From assembly GCA_030682795.1 (NCBI GenBank), contig JAUXNJ010000010.1:112660-176659 (forward strand): a stretch of 64,000 bases of DNA. The letters run 5' to 3'. The translations under genes were made by a program, and so were the position numbers. This stretch comes from Sphingobacteriaceae bacterium. Its GTDB lineage: Bacteria; Bacteroidota; Bacteroidia; UBA7662. Under the pieces are notes generated by a model. It made no database searches and was not told the origin of the DNA. It worked only from the letters and a program-made list of their open reading frames with translations. Positions 53,305 through 60,762 of the stretch are shown here, piece by piece (position 1 is the stretch's first letter; each line of letters opens with the position of its first letter).

Positions 53305-53550
53305 TGGCGGCGCTGATTTGTGGTTAAACACTGAGGTCACGGAGGACACGGAGGTGCCAAATCATAAATCGAACTCGGAAATCCTAAATCAGCCCTTCGA
53401 CTGCTGCTATCGCAGCGCTCAGGGACCACCTTCGATGCTTCGATAAACTCAGCAACCGCTGCTGCTATCGCAGCGCTCAGGGACCGGTGTAGTAAAAAAA
53501 TCAAAGCCCAATTCTCCGTGACCTCCGTGTTTTAATCTCGGAAATCCCAA
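53305..53550. repeat. Composite intergenic repeat region B
   Basis: No gene. It contains the same module types as 23893-24250: GGTCACGGAGGACACGGAGG (53331-53350) with a reverse copy CTCCGTGACCTCCGTGTTTT (53514-53533), AAATC-type short repeats (about 53357-53389 and 53538-53553), and a module around CCTTCGACTGC..GCTCAGGGACC. The last includes two identical 25-base units (53403-53427 and 53461-53485), each with a small GCTGC/GCAGC hairpin. Confidence 0.65.
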
Positions 53551-53551
53551 A

Positions 53552-53588
53552 TCAAAAAGCCCGATGTCCTTATGAACACCGGGCTTTT
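53552..53588 (-). terminator. Intrinsic terminator of the two-domain DUF3494 gene
   Basis: On the minus strand AGCCCGGTGTTC pairs with GGACATCGGGCT (two G-U pairs) around a 4-5 base loop, followed by TTTTGATTT. It begins 18 bases after the stop. It could also work in the plus direction for purKE. Confidence 0.75.
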
Positions 53589-53604
53589 GTATAAGCTGAA
53601 TTTA

Positions 53605-55236
53605 TTATTGTGAGATCAAGCGACCCGACTGCAGCAATTGGTCCTGCTGGGTAAGGCGGTAAATGTAAATGCCCGCTGGCAGTTGACTCACATCCATTTG
53701 GGTTTTGGCTTCGGTGAGCGTGTGGCTCAACACCAAGGCACCCATGCTGTTGTAAAGCAGCAAAGTAGCGCCGGCTGCCGCTGCCGTTTCAGAGAGGCGG
53801 ATGTTTAGCTGGCCCTGGAAAGGGTTGGGGTAAAGGGCTGCCGCTTCTAAAGTCTGGCCATTTTGCACTGAAAGCGGTCCACCTACAATGGTTTGACAAG
53901 TCGTTGGAATGTCGGCGGCGCCTTGAATGGCATTCGTAGCCAAAGCACCTACTCCTGTGAGGGCACGTCCGTTGATGGTGGTACCTGTGAACAAGCTGAT
54001 GGCGCCTTGAGAAATGATGCTACCGTTGAAGGTGGTGTAATCGGCTAGTTCAACCGCACCATTCACCATCCAATACACATTTTTGGCTTGGGTGCCATTG
54101 ATAAGCACCACCCGGGCATACGCGCTGGTTTCGAGGGCACCGTAAATTTTGATGATGAACACCGCGTTGGCGCTGCCTTGGGCATCTAAAAACAGACTGT
54201 CGGTGAGGGTGGTAGCACCGTTTAACACATAGGTATGTGGGGTAAGCACCAGGTTGCCACCAAATTGGGCAGGGTACAACAGCTCGATGTCGGCCGACAA
54301 GGTATTTACATAGGTATAAGCCAGCAACAAATCGGCCGCAGCTAGGGCAGTTGAGCCATCGGGAATGGGGTGGATGTTGCCAGTTACAGTCAACGGATCA
54401 AAGCCGATGGTGAGGCCCACATTGGCGCCTACATCGCCGAGGATGTTGCTGATGCCGGCGTTTTGAATCGGACCGTCGGCTGAGAAGATGCCGTAGCAAC
54501 CCGCTTCGCCGAGCGTTGGGGCGGTTGGGCCATTGAGTACGGGACTCCCGCAACCGATGGGGGTATAAGCCAGAACGCCGTTTACAGTGATGGCGCCGGC
54601 AGTGCTCATGGCACGACCTTCAAGCGTATCGAGCGTATTCATATTGATGCCCGCATTGTTGGCAATGATGGTGCCGCGCATAAAAGTGCCCGCTGCCATG
54701 TCTACCAAACCCTCTACTTTCCAATACACATTACAAGCCTGTGCACCGTTAATGAGCCGCACTTTGGCATTGGCGCTGGTAGAAAGAGGTCCCGCAATTT
54801 GGATGATAAACACCGCATTGGGGTTGTTTTGGGCATTAAAAGTGAGTTCATTGCTGAGGGTGGCCGCGCCAGTAATGGCATAGGTGCCTGCAATGAGTAC
54901 TTGGCCGTTGCCCAGCAATGGCGCTGGAAAAAAGCCAGGTGTGGCCGCGTTCAGCTGGTTGTAAGCAATGAGTAAGTCGGTAGCTGCTTGCGCACTGGTG
55001 GTGTCGCCGTCGTGCATGCCGCCGTTTACATTGCCAAAGCCGGTGCTCGAGCCGTTGTTGGTGCCCACTTTGCCGGTGAGCTGGGTGATGCCGGTATTGC
55101 TCACGGCGCCATTGGTTGAAAAGAGCACAAATTTACTTGTGCTGCCGAGGTTAGGCGCCTGAGCGCTGCCGAGAAGTGGCAGCGTGGCCAGTAAAACAAA
55201 GGCAAAAAGGATATGTAATTTTTGGATCATAATCAT
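53605..55236 (-). CDS. Two-domain ice-binding-like (DUF3494) protein with T9SS sorting domain
   Basis: I take an ATG at 55236 (543 residues); the GTG at 55263 is less likely and a second ATG at 55230 is possible. A signal peptide (ILFAFVLLATLPLLGSAQA) is followed by two DUF3494 domains (about 30-230 and 235-450). Each has the family order: 'VSNTGITQLTGKVGTNNG' type strand, 'AATDLLIAYNQLN', 'AGTYAITGAATLSNELTFNA', 'NAVFIIQIAGPL' and 'VYWKVEGLVDM...GTIIA'. Residues about 460-543 form a type A T9SS C-terminal domain (LYPNPFQGQLNIRLSE, PAGIYIYRL). DUF3494 proteins are beta-solenoids, many of which bind ice or act as adhesins. Ice binding here is inference. Confidence 0.9.
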   Translation of the reverse strand: MIMIQKLHILFAFVLLATLPLLGSAQAPNLGSTSKFVLFSTNGAVSNTGITQLTGKVGTNNGSSTGFGNVNGGMHDGDTTSAQAATDLLIAYNQLNAATPGFFPAPLLGNGQVLIAGTYAITGAATLSNELTFNAQNNPNAVFIIQIAGPLSTSANAKVRLINGAQACNVYWKVEGLVDMAAGTFMRGTIIANNAGINMNTLDTLEGRAMSTAGAITVNGVLAYTPIGCGSPVLNGPTAPTLGEAGCYGIFSADGPIQNAGISNILGDVGANVGLTIGFDPLTVTGNIHPIPDGSTALAAADLLLAYTYVNTLSADIELLYPAQFGGNLVLTPHTYVLNGATTLTDSLFLDAQGSANAVFIIKIYGALETSAYARVVLINGTQAKNVYWMVNGAVELADYTTFNGSIISQGAISLFTGTTINGRALTGVGALATNAIQGAADIPTTCQTIVGGPLSVQNGQTLEAAALYPNPFQGQLNIRLSETAAAAGATLLLYNSMGALVLSHTLTEAKTQMDVSQLPAGIYIYRLTQQDQLLQSGRLISQ

Positions 55237-55389
55237 GGTGGTGTTGTGAAGCTTATTCCTCACAATACAAAGGTCTGCTTGTTAAAGCGGGTAAGCGTTA
55301 CGTTTCGTAAGTGATTTGTTACAAAACAGCTATGTTATTGAATTTTTTTTGATGAAGTGTTGCTAGCTATTTGATAGTTAGCAGTTTAA

Positions 55390-55421
55390 TGAAAAAGCGC
55401 CTGTCTGTAATAGACAAGCGC
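55390..55421 (-). terminator. Intrinsic terminator of the DUF3494 lipoprotein gene
   Basis: On the minus strand GCGCTTGTCT pairs with AGACAGGCGC around a 5-base loop, followed by TTTTTC. It lies 25 bases after the stop of the DUF3494 lipoprotein gene and separates it from the downstream DUF3494 gene. Confidence 0.8.
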
Positions 55422-55445
55422 CCTCTTATATTCAAGCCTGTGGCT

Positions 55446-56168
55446 TTACATTTTGGTGATGGTGTTGCCATCTAAGGTAACCGCGCCGTTGCGGGCCATG
55501 GCCTGACCGTCGAGGGTAGCGCCGGTGTCGAAGGTAATCGACTCCAGGGCCATAACTACGCCTTTCATTACCGTAGTGGTGCCGAAACTGGCGGAACTCG
55601 ATACCTGCCAAAAAATGTTGCTGGCCTTGGCGCCACCGCTTAAAATGACCTTGCGGCCAGGGGTGGTGGTAAAAGTGGAAGCAATTTGGATGATAAACAC
55701 CGCATTGGCGTCGCCTTTGGCATCAAAAGTCACATCTCCCGAAGAAATTTCAATAGAAGAAGTTGACTTATACAAGCCAGGGGTGAGGGTGAGTCCGCCA
55801 ATGTTGCCAGCCAAAGGCACCATATCGGTAGAAGTACGACCCGCTGCATCGTTGTAAGCGGTTGTCAAGCTGAGCTTGGCAGGGTTCGAAATTTCATCGT
55901 TGATGCGCAACGTACCGTTAAGGATGCCCGGGGGGAAGCCATCTACGGCGGTGCCTGGACTCAAGCCCAAATCGCCGTTCACCACTGTGGCACCGGTGCT
56001 GGTAACCGCAGCGCCAGCCAGTACGGCAAAGCCTTGGGCACTGCCCAGTTCAACCACGCTCATTTTAACGCCTTGGGTAGGAATGATGTCGTCGTTTTCT
56101 TTTTTGCAGCTCGAAAAAGCAAAAAGTGCGGCGGCAGCAAATAATGTTATTAATTTGAAATTTTTCAT
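55446..56168 (-). CDS. Ice-binding-like (DUF3494) lipoprotein
   Basis: 240 residues. The lipobox LFAFSSCKKEN (Cys21) predicts lipid anchoring. A single DUF3494 domain fills the rest: GFAVLAGAAVTSTGATVVNG, DLGLSPGTAVDGFPPGIL, LTTAYNDAAGRTSTDM, LTPGLYKSTSSIEISSGDV, ANAVFIIQIASTF, and IFWQVSSSASFGTTTVMKG. The same fold recurs twice in the neighbouring gene, so the pair gives both a cell-bound and a T9SS-exported form. Ice adhesion, recrystallisation inhibition or general adhesion are possible. Confidence 0.88.
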   Translation of the reverse strand: MKNFKLITLFAAAALFAFSSCKKENDDIIPTQGVKMSVVELGSAQGFAVLAGAAVTSTGATVVNGDLGLSPGTAVDGFPPGILNGTLRINDEISNPAKLSLTTAYNDAAGRTSTDMVPLAGNIGGLTLTPGLYKSTSSIEISSGDVTFDAKGDANAVFIIQIASTFTTTPGRKVILSGGAKASNIFWQVSSSASFGTTTVMKGVVMALESITFDTGATLDGQAMARNGAVTLDGNTITKM

Positions 56169-56300
56169 TTGTTAAGTTTTGTTTTTTGCAGGATTGCAAG
56201 GTGTGAGGCAGCTGTCATCAAAAATTGGATGGCAGCCGGCAAGCTGATAGGAATGCAGATTGGTATTTGGAAAGCGGCCACGGAAGTTGCCGCTTCGCCT

Positions 56301-56549
56301 TTAGTGCCGGCCTTTATGGCCTCTGGGCTTACCCTTTTTGGAGTGACCTTTGGCCTTGCCGCGTTGGCTTGGATGTTGAGAGTGTCCCCTTTTGTACCAG
56401 CCGTAGTGCCGGCCATTGTCGTGGCGATGGATCACGGTACAGCTAGGTGCAGTGATGAAGAAGGTTGCGAAAAACAGCAACAAAAAAATGCGTTTGAAAT
56501 ACTTGCTCAAGGAAATATGAATTGAGGTGGTTGGATTACCACTCCACAA
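56301..56549 (-). CDS. Small basic exported protein, probable lipoprotein
   Basis: 82 residues as read from the ATG at 56549; a TTG at 56510 (then SKYFKRIFLLLFF) would give a more usual signal peptide start. After the hydrophobic FLLLFFATFFITAPSC (a marginal lipobox) the mature part is short and rich in His, Lys, Arg and Gly (HRHDNGRHYGWYKRGHS, KGHSKKGKPRGHKG). Small proteins of this composition are common in Bacteroidota genomes without known function. An overlapping plus-strand frame exists but lacks export or domain signals. Confidence 0.5.
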   Translation of the reverse strand: MWSGNPTTSIHISLSKYFKRIFLLLFFATFFITAPSCTVIHRHDNGRHYGWYKRGHSQHPSQRGKAKGHSKKGKPRGHKGRH

Positions 56550-56597
56550 AGGTGCAACCTCAAGGCGCTGAAAACTTTACACAATTTCAACTTGTTG

Positions 56598-57167
56598 TTA
56601 CATATTTCCCACTTCTTCCAAAGTAATTCGTTTTTTATCTTTTAACTGCTTAAAAAACGAAGGGGTGAGCCCGGTAATTTTTTTGAATTGGTTGGATAAT
56701 GCCGCCACGCTGCTGTAATTGAGCTGGTAGGAAATTTCGGTGAGGTTGAGCTCATCGTACAAAATGAGTTCTTTTACCCGCTCAATTTTATGCAACAGCA
56801 TGAAGTGTTCGATGGTCATGCCCTCTGTTTCGGAGAAAAGATTGGCTAAGTAGGTGTAATTGTAATCGAGTTTCTGGCTCAGAAAATCGGAAAACTTCAT
56901 TTTGGGCATCTCCTCGGTATGGTGTACCAACTCTATCACCACATTGCGGATGCGCTCAATGAGCATGGCCCGTTTGTCGTCCATCAACTCCAAACCCGAG
57001 CGAACGAGGGAGGTTTTAAAGGCCTGCCGTTGCTCCTCGCTGATGTCTTCCTTGATATCGACCACGCCGAGCTCCAGACTGAAATAATGGAGACCGAGTT
57101 TTTTGAGCTCGTCATGCACCATCATTTTGCATCGGTTGCTGACCATGAATTTTATGTAGTACTTCAT
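56598..57167 (-). CDS. AraC-type helix-turn-helix regulator
   Basis: 189 residues. The C-terminal ~100 residues form an AraC DNA-binding domain: FSDFLSQKLDYNYTYLANLF, EGMTIEHFMLLHKIERVKELI, LNLTEISYQLNYSSVAALSNQFKKITG with the second helix-turn-helix typical of the family, and LTPSFFKQL. The N-terminal ~90 residues (MVSNRCKMMVHDELKKLGLH) match a compact form seen in Bacteroidota without the usual cupin domain. Targets are unknown; the adjacent small basic protein and the DUF3494 genes run in the same direction. Confidence 0.85.
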   Translation of the reverse strand: MKYYIKFMVSNRCKMMVHDELKKLGLHYFSLELGVVDIKEDISEEQRQAFKTSLVRSGLELMDDKRAMLIERIRNVVIELVHHTEEMPKMKFSDFLSQKLDYNYTYLANLFSETEGMTIEHFMLLHKIERVKELILYDELNLTEISYQLNYSSVAALSNQFKKITGLTPSFFKQLKDKKRITLEEVGNM

Positions 57168-57457
57168 TTAGAGGAGGTTGGAAGTAGTTAGGAAGTTGTG
57201 TAAAGCTGCTGTGCGACAGCGGTGATGTTGGTTTTTCGGGCGATGCCACCTTGCTGGAGGGTCAGTGCAGGCAAGCAATCATACACAAGGTAGGCTTTAT
57301 ATAGATGGTATGTGCTTTTGCCCTAATAATTATAGGTTTTGAATCTAAACTGGTTGTTTCGCAAACATGCGGTTGGACAAACATAACAGCCTGGAAGCCG
57401 AAGGCGCGGTGACTGAGCCAAAGTCATGACAGGCAACGGATTGTGAGGTAAGGAGAC
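57168..57457. other. Intergenic region, nothing recognised
   Basis: 290 bases between the AraC-type regulator and the nitroreductase. The stretch has a GC-rich part near 57390-57435 that I examined for a cobalamin riboswitch and a tRNA without finding the conserved cores. Confidence 0.4.
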
Positions 57458-58129
57458 TTAAAGGTACCAAGCGGTAAGTTCTTCCAGCGTTTTTTTCTGG
57501 AGATTGGGCACCTGGGCGCCTTTGGCTGGATAGCCTACTGGCAGCAGCAAAAAGGGCTTTTCGTTCTCTGGCCGCTTGAGTATTTTTTGAAGGAAGGCCA
57601 TAGGGCTCGGGGTATGGGTGAGGGTAACGAGACCAGCTTGGTGGATGGCCGTCAACAAAAATCCGCAGGCCAGTCCTACCGACTCTTGCACATAATAATT
57701 CTGGTGCTTGCCATCGGCTTCCATGTCATAGCCTTTTCTAAACACCACAATCAGCCAAGGGGCTGTTTCTAAAAAAGGCTTAAGGTGATTGGTGCCCAAA
57801 GGTTTCAAGTCGTTGAGCCACTGTGCATCCATGCGCCCATTGTAATTGATAAATTCTTCTTTTTCGGCGGCCTCGCGAATCTTTTTTTTGATTTTGGGAT
57901 TGCGGATGGCGCAAAAGGTATAGGGCTGCCGGTTGGCCCCAGAGGGTGCTGTGGCCGCGATTTTAATGAGGTTTTCGATGAGCGACTGGGGCACTTCGGT
58001 GGTGCTAAAATCGCGAACGCTGCGCCTTTTTTGCAATGCAGCAAGATAAGCAGCTGTACACTCCTCACTCTCTTCAATACTCAAACTAGCACCTTGATAG
58101 GGTATGAAGCCCGGTTCTTGCTCTTCCAT
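57458..58129 (-). CDS. Nitroreductase family protein
   Basis: 223 residues. FMN-binding nitroreductase fold: ALQKRRSVRDFSTTEVPQSL near residue 33, AATAPSGANRQPYTFCAI (FMN phosphate/isoalloxazine contacts), VQESVGLACGFLLTAIHQAG, and LTHTPSPMAFLQKILKRPEN with VGYPAKGAQVP near the C-terminus. The last block resembles the iodotyrosine-deiodinase/BluB-like branch. The physiological substrate is unknown. A one-mismatch -7 box (TATTTTTA) ends 4 bases before the ATG. Confidence 0.88.
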   Translation of the reverse strand: MEEQEPGFIPYQGASLSIEESEECTAAYLAALQKRRSVRDFSTTEVPQSLIENLIKIAATAPSGANRQPYTFCAIRNPKIKKKIREAAEKEEFINYNGRMDAQWLNDLKPLGTNHLKPFLETAPWLIVVFRKGYDMEADGKHQNYYVQESVGLACGFLLTAIHQAGLVTLTHTPSPMAFLQKILKRPENEKPFLLLPVGYPAKGAQVPNLQKKTLEELTAWYL

Positions 58130-58140
58130 CAGCTAAAAAT

Positions 58141-58189
58141 AAGGAGAAAATAGCAAATCCTTGCTTTTTGGGCGAAGCAAGGATTTGCT
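58141..58189 (-). terminator. Probable terminator of the copper operon
   Basis: On the minus strand AGCAAATCCTTGC pairs perfectly with GCAAGGATTTGCT around a 12-base loop and is followed by ATTTTCTCC. The stem begins 9 bases after the CopZ-like gene's stop. The T-run is short. Confidence 0.6.
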
Positions 58190-58197
58190 GATGCTGT

Positions 58198-58413
58198 TTA
58201 AGCCTCCAGTAGCTCTGCTTTGTAGCCCAAGGCTTGCAGGGTGTCGACAACTGCTTTTTCATCACCAGTTTCGCTTTCTACGGTGAGAATTTTATCGGGA
58301 TGGGCAATGTCTACCTCCCAGCGGCTTACGCCTTGCAGGTTGTTGAGGTCGTTTTGTACGGCGCTGATGCAGCCAGCACACTTGATATTGGATTTGAATT
58401 GTAGTGTAGTCAT
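58198..58413 (-). CDS. Heavy-metal-associated (CopZ-like) metallochaperone
   Basis: 71 residues, a single HMA ferredoxin-like domain. Metal-binding CxxC occurs in [11 protein letters not shown] (residues 10-20), with the family ends [17 protein letters not shown] and [10 protein letters not shown]. It would carry Cu+ to the P-type ATPase encoded directly upstream, whose stop overlaps this start as ATGA. Confidence 0.9.
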   Translation of the reverse strand: MTTLQFKSNIKCAGCISAVQNDLNNLQGVSRWEVDIAHPDKILTVESETGDEKAVVDTLQALGYKAELLEA

Positions 58414-60611
58414 GATAAAGAGGTGTATTTAAGTCTTAAACTGTTTAAAACCACGCTCACCGAGCTAAGCGCCATGGCCGCGCCCGCCAGCATGGGGTTG
58501 AGTAAAAAGCCGGTAAATGGGTAGAGCAAGCCCGCGGCCACGGGTATGCCAATGATGTTGTAAATAAACGCCCAAAAAAGGTTTTGGTGGATGGTGCCCA
58601 CGGTTTTTTTGGAGAGTTGGAAAAAGGCGGGGATTTTGCTGAGGTCGTTGTTGAGCAGGGTTACCCGGGCCACATCGATGGCCAAGTCGGAGCCTTGTCC
58701 CATGGCAATGCTCAAATCGGCTGTAGCCAGCGCTTCGCTGTCGTTGATGCCATCTCCAATCATGGCCACCACCTGTCCTTGCCCCTGCAACTGACGCAGG
58801 TAGTCGGCTTTGTCGCCCGGCAGCAAATCGCCGCGCACTTGCTCAATGCCGAGCTCTGCGGCCACTTGTTCGGCTGTGGCTTGGCGATCACCACTCAGCA
58901 AATGCACCTGCATGCCTGCTTTTTGGAGTTGTTGGATGAAGGCGGCGGCATCTTCTCGCACGGGGTCGTGGAGTTGCACACAAGCCAGGGCATCTTGTTC
59001 ATCAGCAAACCAAACGAGGGTATCGACGGCAGCATGGTTTAGCCAAAAGTCGCTAAGCTCGATGCCCGCACTTTTTAACAGCGCCAAATTGCCGGCATAC
59101 CAGCGGCGACCAGCCACTTCAAAACGGATGCCTTTGCCGGGCAGGTTTTCGAAGGCATCTACCGGCAGGGCCTGCACCTGGTGCCCTTCGAGTTCGCGCA
59201 CAATAGATTGGGCAAGGGGATGGTCCGACTGCCGTTCGCCAGCCAGCAGCACGGCTTCGAGCGCTGCTTTGTCGCCCGAAGCGGGGTGCCAGCGGATGTG
59301 ACGCACCACGGCTTGGGCCCGGGTGAGGGTGCCGGTTTTGTCGAGCACCACCTGCGTTACTTTGCGACCCCGCTCCAGGCTTTCCGCATCGCGAATGAGC
59401 AAGCCCAAACTGGCGCCTTTGCCCACGCCGACCATGATGGCGGTGGGGGTGGCGAGGCCGAGGGCGCAGGGACAAGCAATCACCAATACGGTAACCATGG
59501 CGAGTAAGGCATGCGAAAAAGCATTCTCTACCCCTGAAAACAACCAAACGCCCATGCTCAGCAGGGCAATGCCCAGTACAATGGGCACAAAGATGGCCGC
59601 AATGCGGTCAACGAGCTGCTGTACGGGGGGCTGACTCCCCTGCGCCTCTTGCACGCGCCGTACGATTTGGGCCAGCAGGGTGTCTTTCCCTACCTTGGTG
59701 GCCTGCAACTCCAAGCTACCCGCCTGGTTAATGGTGCCGGCAAAAAGCGCGTCGCCTTGGTTTTTGCCTACTGCTACGGGTTCGCCTGTGAGCATCGACT
59801 CATCTACATAAGAGCTGCCGCCATGCACCTGGCCATCTACCGGGATTTTTTCGCCGGCCCGCACCAGCAACAGTTCGCCAATTTGCACGCTGTCGATGGC
59901 AATTTCTATGTGTTTTCCGTTGCGGATGGCGATGACGGTTTTGGGTTGTGCGCCTAAGAGCTTCGAAATGGCAGCTGCTGTGCCTGCTTTGGCCCGGGCT
60001 TCGAGCACCCGGCCCAGTAAGATGAAGGTGATGATGACGGCCGCAGTTTCGTAGTAAACGTGAGGGTGCAAACCGCGACTGTGCCAATAGTCGGGGAAGA
60101 AAGTGTTGAACAAACTAAACACAAAGGCAATTCCTGTACTGAGGGCCACCAGTGTATCCATATTGGCGCGCTTGGCCTTGGCCTGTTTGAAGGCGTTGAT
60201 GTAAAACTGACGGCCGAAATAAAAGAGCACGGGACTGCTCAGTACGAGCATCCAAAGGTTGGCGTAAGGGGCATCCATCCAAAACATCCCCAATAAAAAA
60301 ACGGGTAGGGTAAAGAGGGAAGCGCCCCAAAGCTTGCGTAAGAGGGCTTTGTACTGCTTTTGCTGCTCGAGGCGACTGCTTTCTACGGCATCATCTGCCT
60401 CTATCAGCAGGTCGTAGCCCCCGCTTTGAACGGCTTTTTGGATGGCGGGCAGACTAGCATACTGGTCGTATTCAAGTAGGAGCGTATGGGTGGCGTAATT
60501 GACTTGGGCATTTTTAACCCCCGGTTGAGCGGCGGCCAAGCTGCTCACGCTACTGGCGCAGGCGGCACAACTCATGCCGCTTACGGCGATGGTTTTTTTA
60601 TAGAGGGGCAT
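58410..60611 (-). CDS. copA: Copper-translocating P1B-type ATPase
   Basis: 733 residues. Exports Cu+ across the inner membrane with ATP hydrolysis. Features in order: N-terminal HMA domain [11 protein letters not shown] (Cys15, Cys18); eight predicted membrane segments; actuator motif SMLTGEP near 272-278; the ion-site CPC at 380-382; phosphorylation site DKTGT (Asp424); SDHPLA HP motif at 462-467; hinge [10 protein letters not shown] at 619-628. One HMA domain and this length are typical for CopA. Coupled to the CopZ-like gene. Confidence 0.95.
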   Translation of the reverse strand: MPLYKKTIAVSGMSCAACASSVSSLAAAQPGVKNAQVNYATHTLLLEYDQYASLPAIQKAVQSGGYDLLIEADDAVESSRLEQQKQYKALLRKLWGASLFTLPVFLLGMFWMDAPYANLWMLVLSSPVLFYFGRQFYINAFKQAKAKRANMDTLVALSTGIAFVFSLFNTFFPDYWHSRGLHPHVYYETAAVIITFILLGRVLEARAKAGTAAAISKLLGAQPKTVIAIRNGKHIEIAIDSVQIGELLLVRAGEKIPVDGQVHGGSSYVDESMLTGEPVAVGKNQGDALFAGTINQAGSLELQATKVGKDTLLAQIVRRVQEAQGSQPPVQQLVDRIAAIFVPIVLGIALLSMGVWLFSGVENAFSHALLAMVTVLVIACPCALGLATPTAIMVGVGKGASLGLLIRDAESLERGRKVTQVVLDKTGTLTRAQAVVRHIRWHPASGDKAALEAVLLAGERQSDHPLAQSIVRELEGHQVQALPVDAFENLPGKGIRFEVAGRRWYAGNLALLKSAGIELSDFWLNHAAVDTLVWFADEQDALACVQLHDPVREDAAAFIQQLQKAGMQVHLLSGDRQATAEQVAAELGIEQVRGDLLPGDKADYLRQLQGQGQVVAMIGDGINDSEALATADLSIAMGQGSDLAIDVARVTLLNNDLSKIPAFFQLSKKTVGTIHQNLFWAFIYNIIGIPVAAGLLYPFTGFLLNPMLAGAAMALSSVSVVLNSLRLKYTSLS

Positions 60612-60750
60612 AAAGGGTAAAACGAAATTTCGGCATGCTAAGTTCCGGTTTTAAAGTGGAAATGGAGGAAGGCTTTACGAGATTTATCCATTTTAACATG
60701 CATTTATCCACCACCCTCGAATCCTTAACCTTTGTTTCACAGGCTTTTCT

Positions 60751-60758
60751 TAGTTTTG
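60751..60758 (+). promoter_or_regulatory. Promoter of endonuclease I gene (TAGTTTTG, with upstream TTTG)
   Basis: A perfect TAnnTTTG ends 4 bases before the ATG at 60763. A TTTG at 60731-60734, 16 bases upstream, could be the -33 element, though the spacing is shorter than usual. Confidence 0.55.
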
Positions 60759-60762
60759 CAAA

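Noticed and set aside
57380..57435. Possible cobalamin riboswitch upstream of the nitroreductase (BluB-like) gene
   Set aside because: The conserved B12-box core and helical order could not be found, and the stretch lies downstream, not upstream, of the minus-strand nitroreductase gene.
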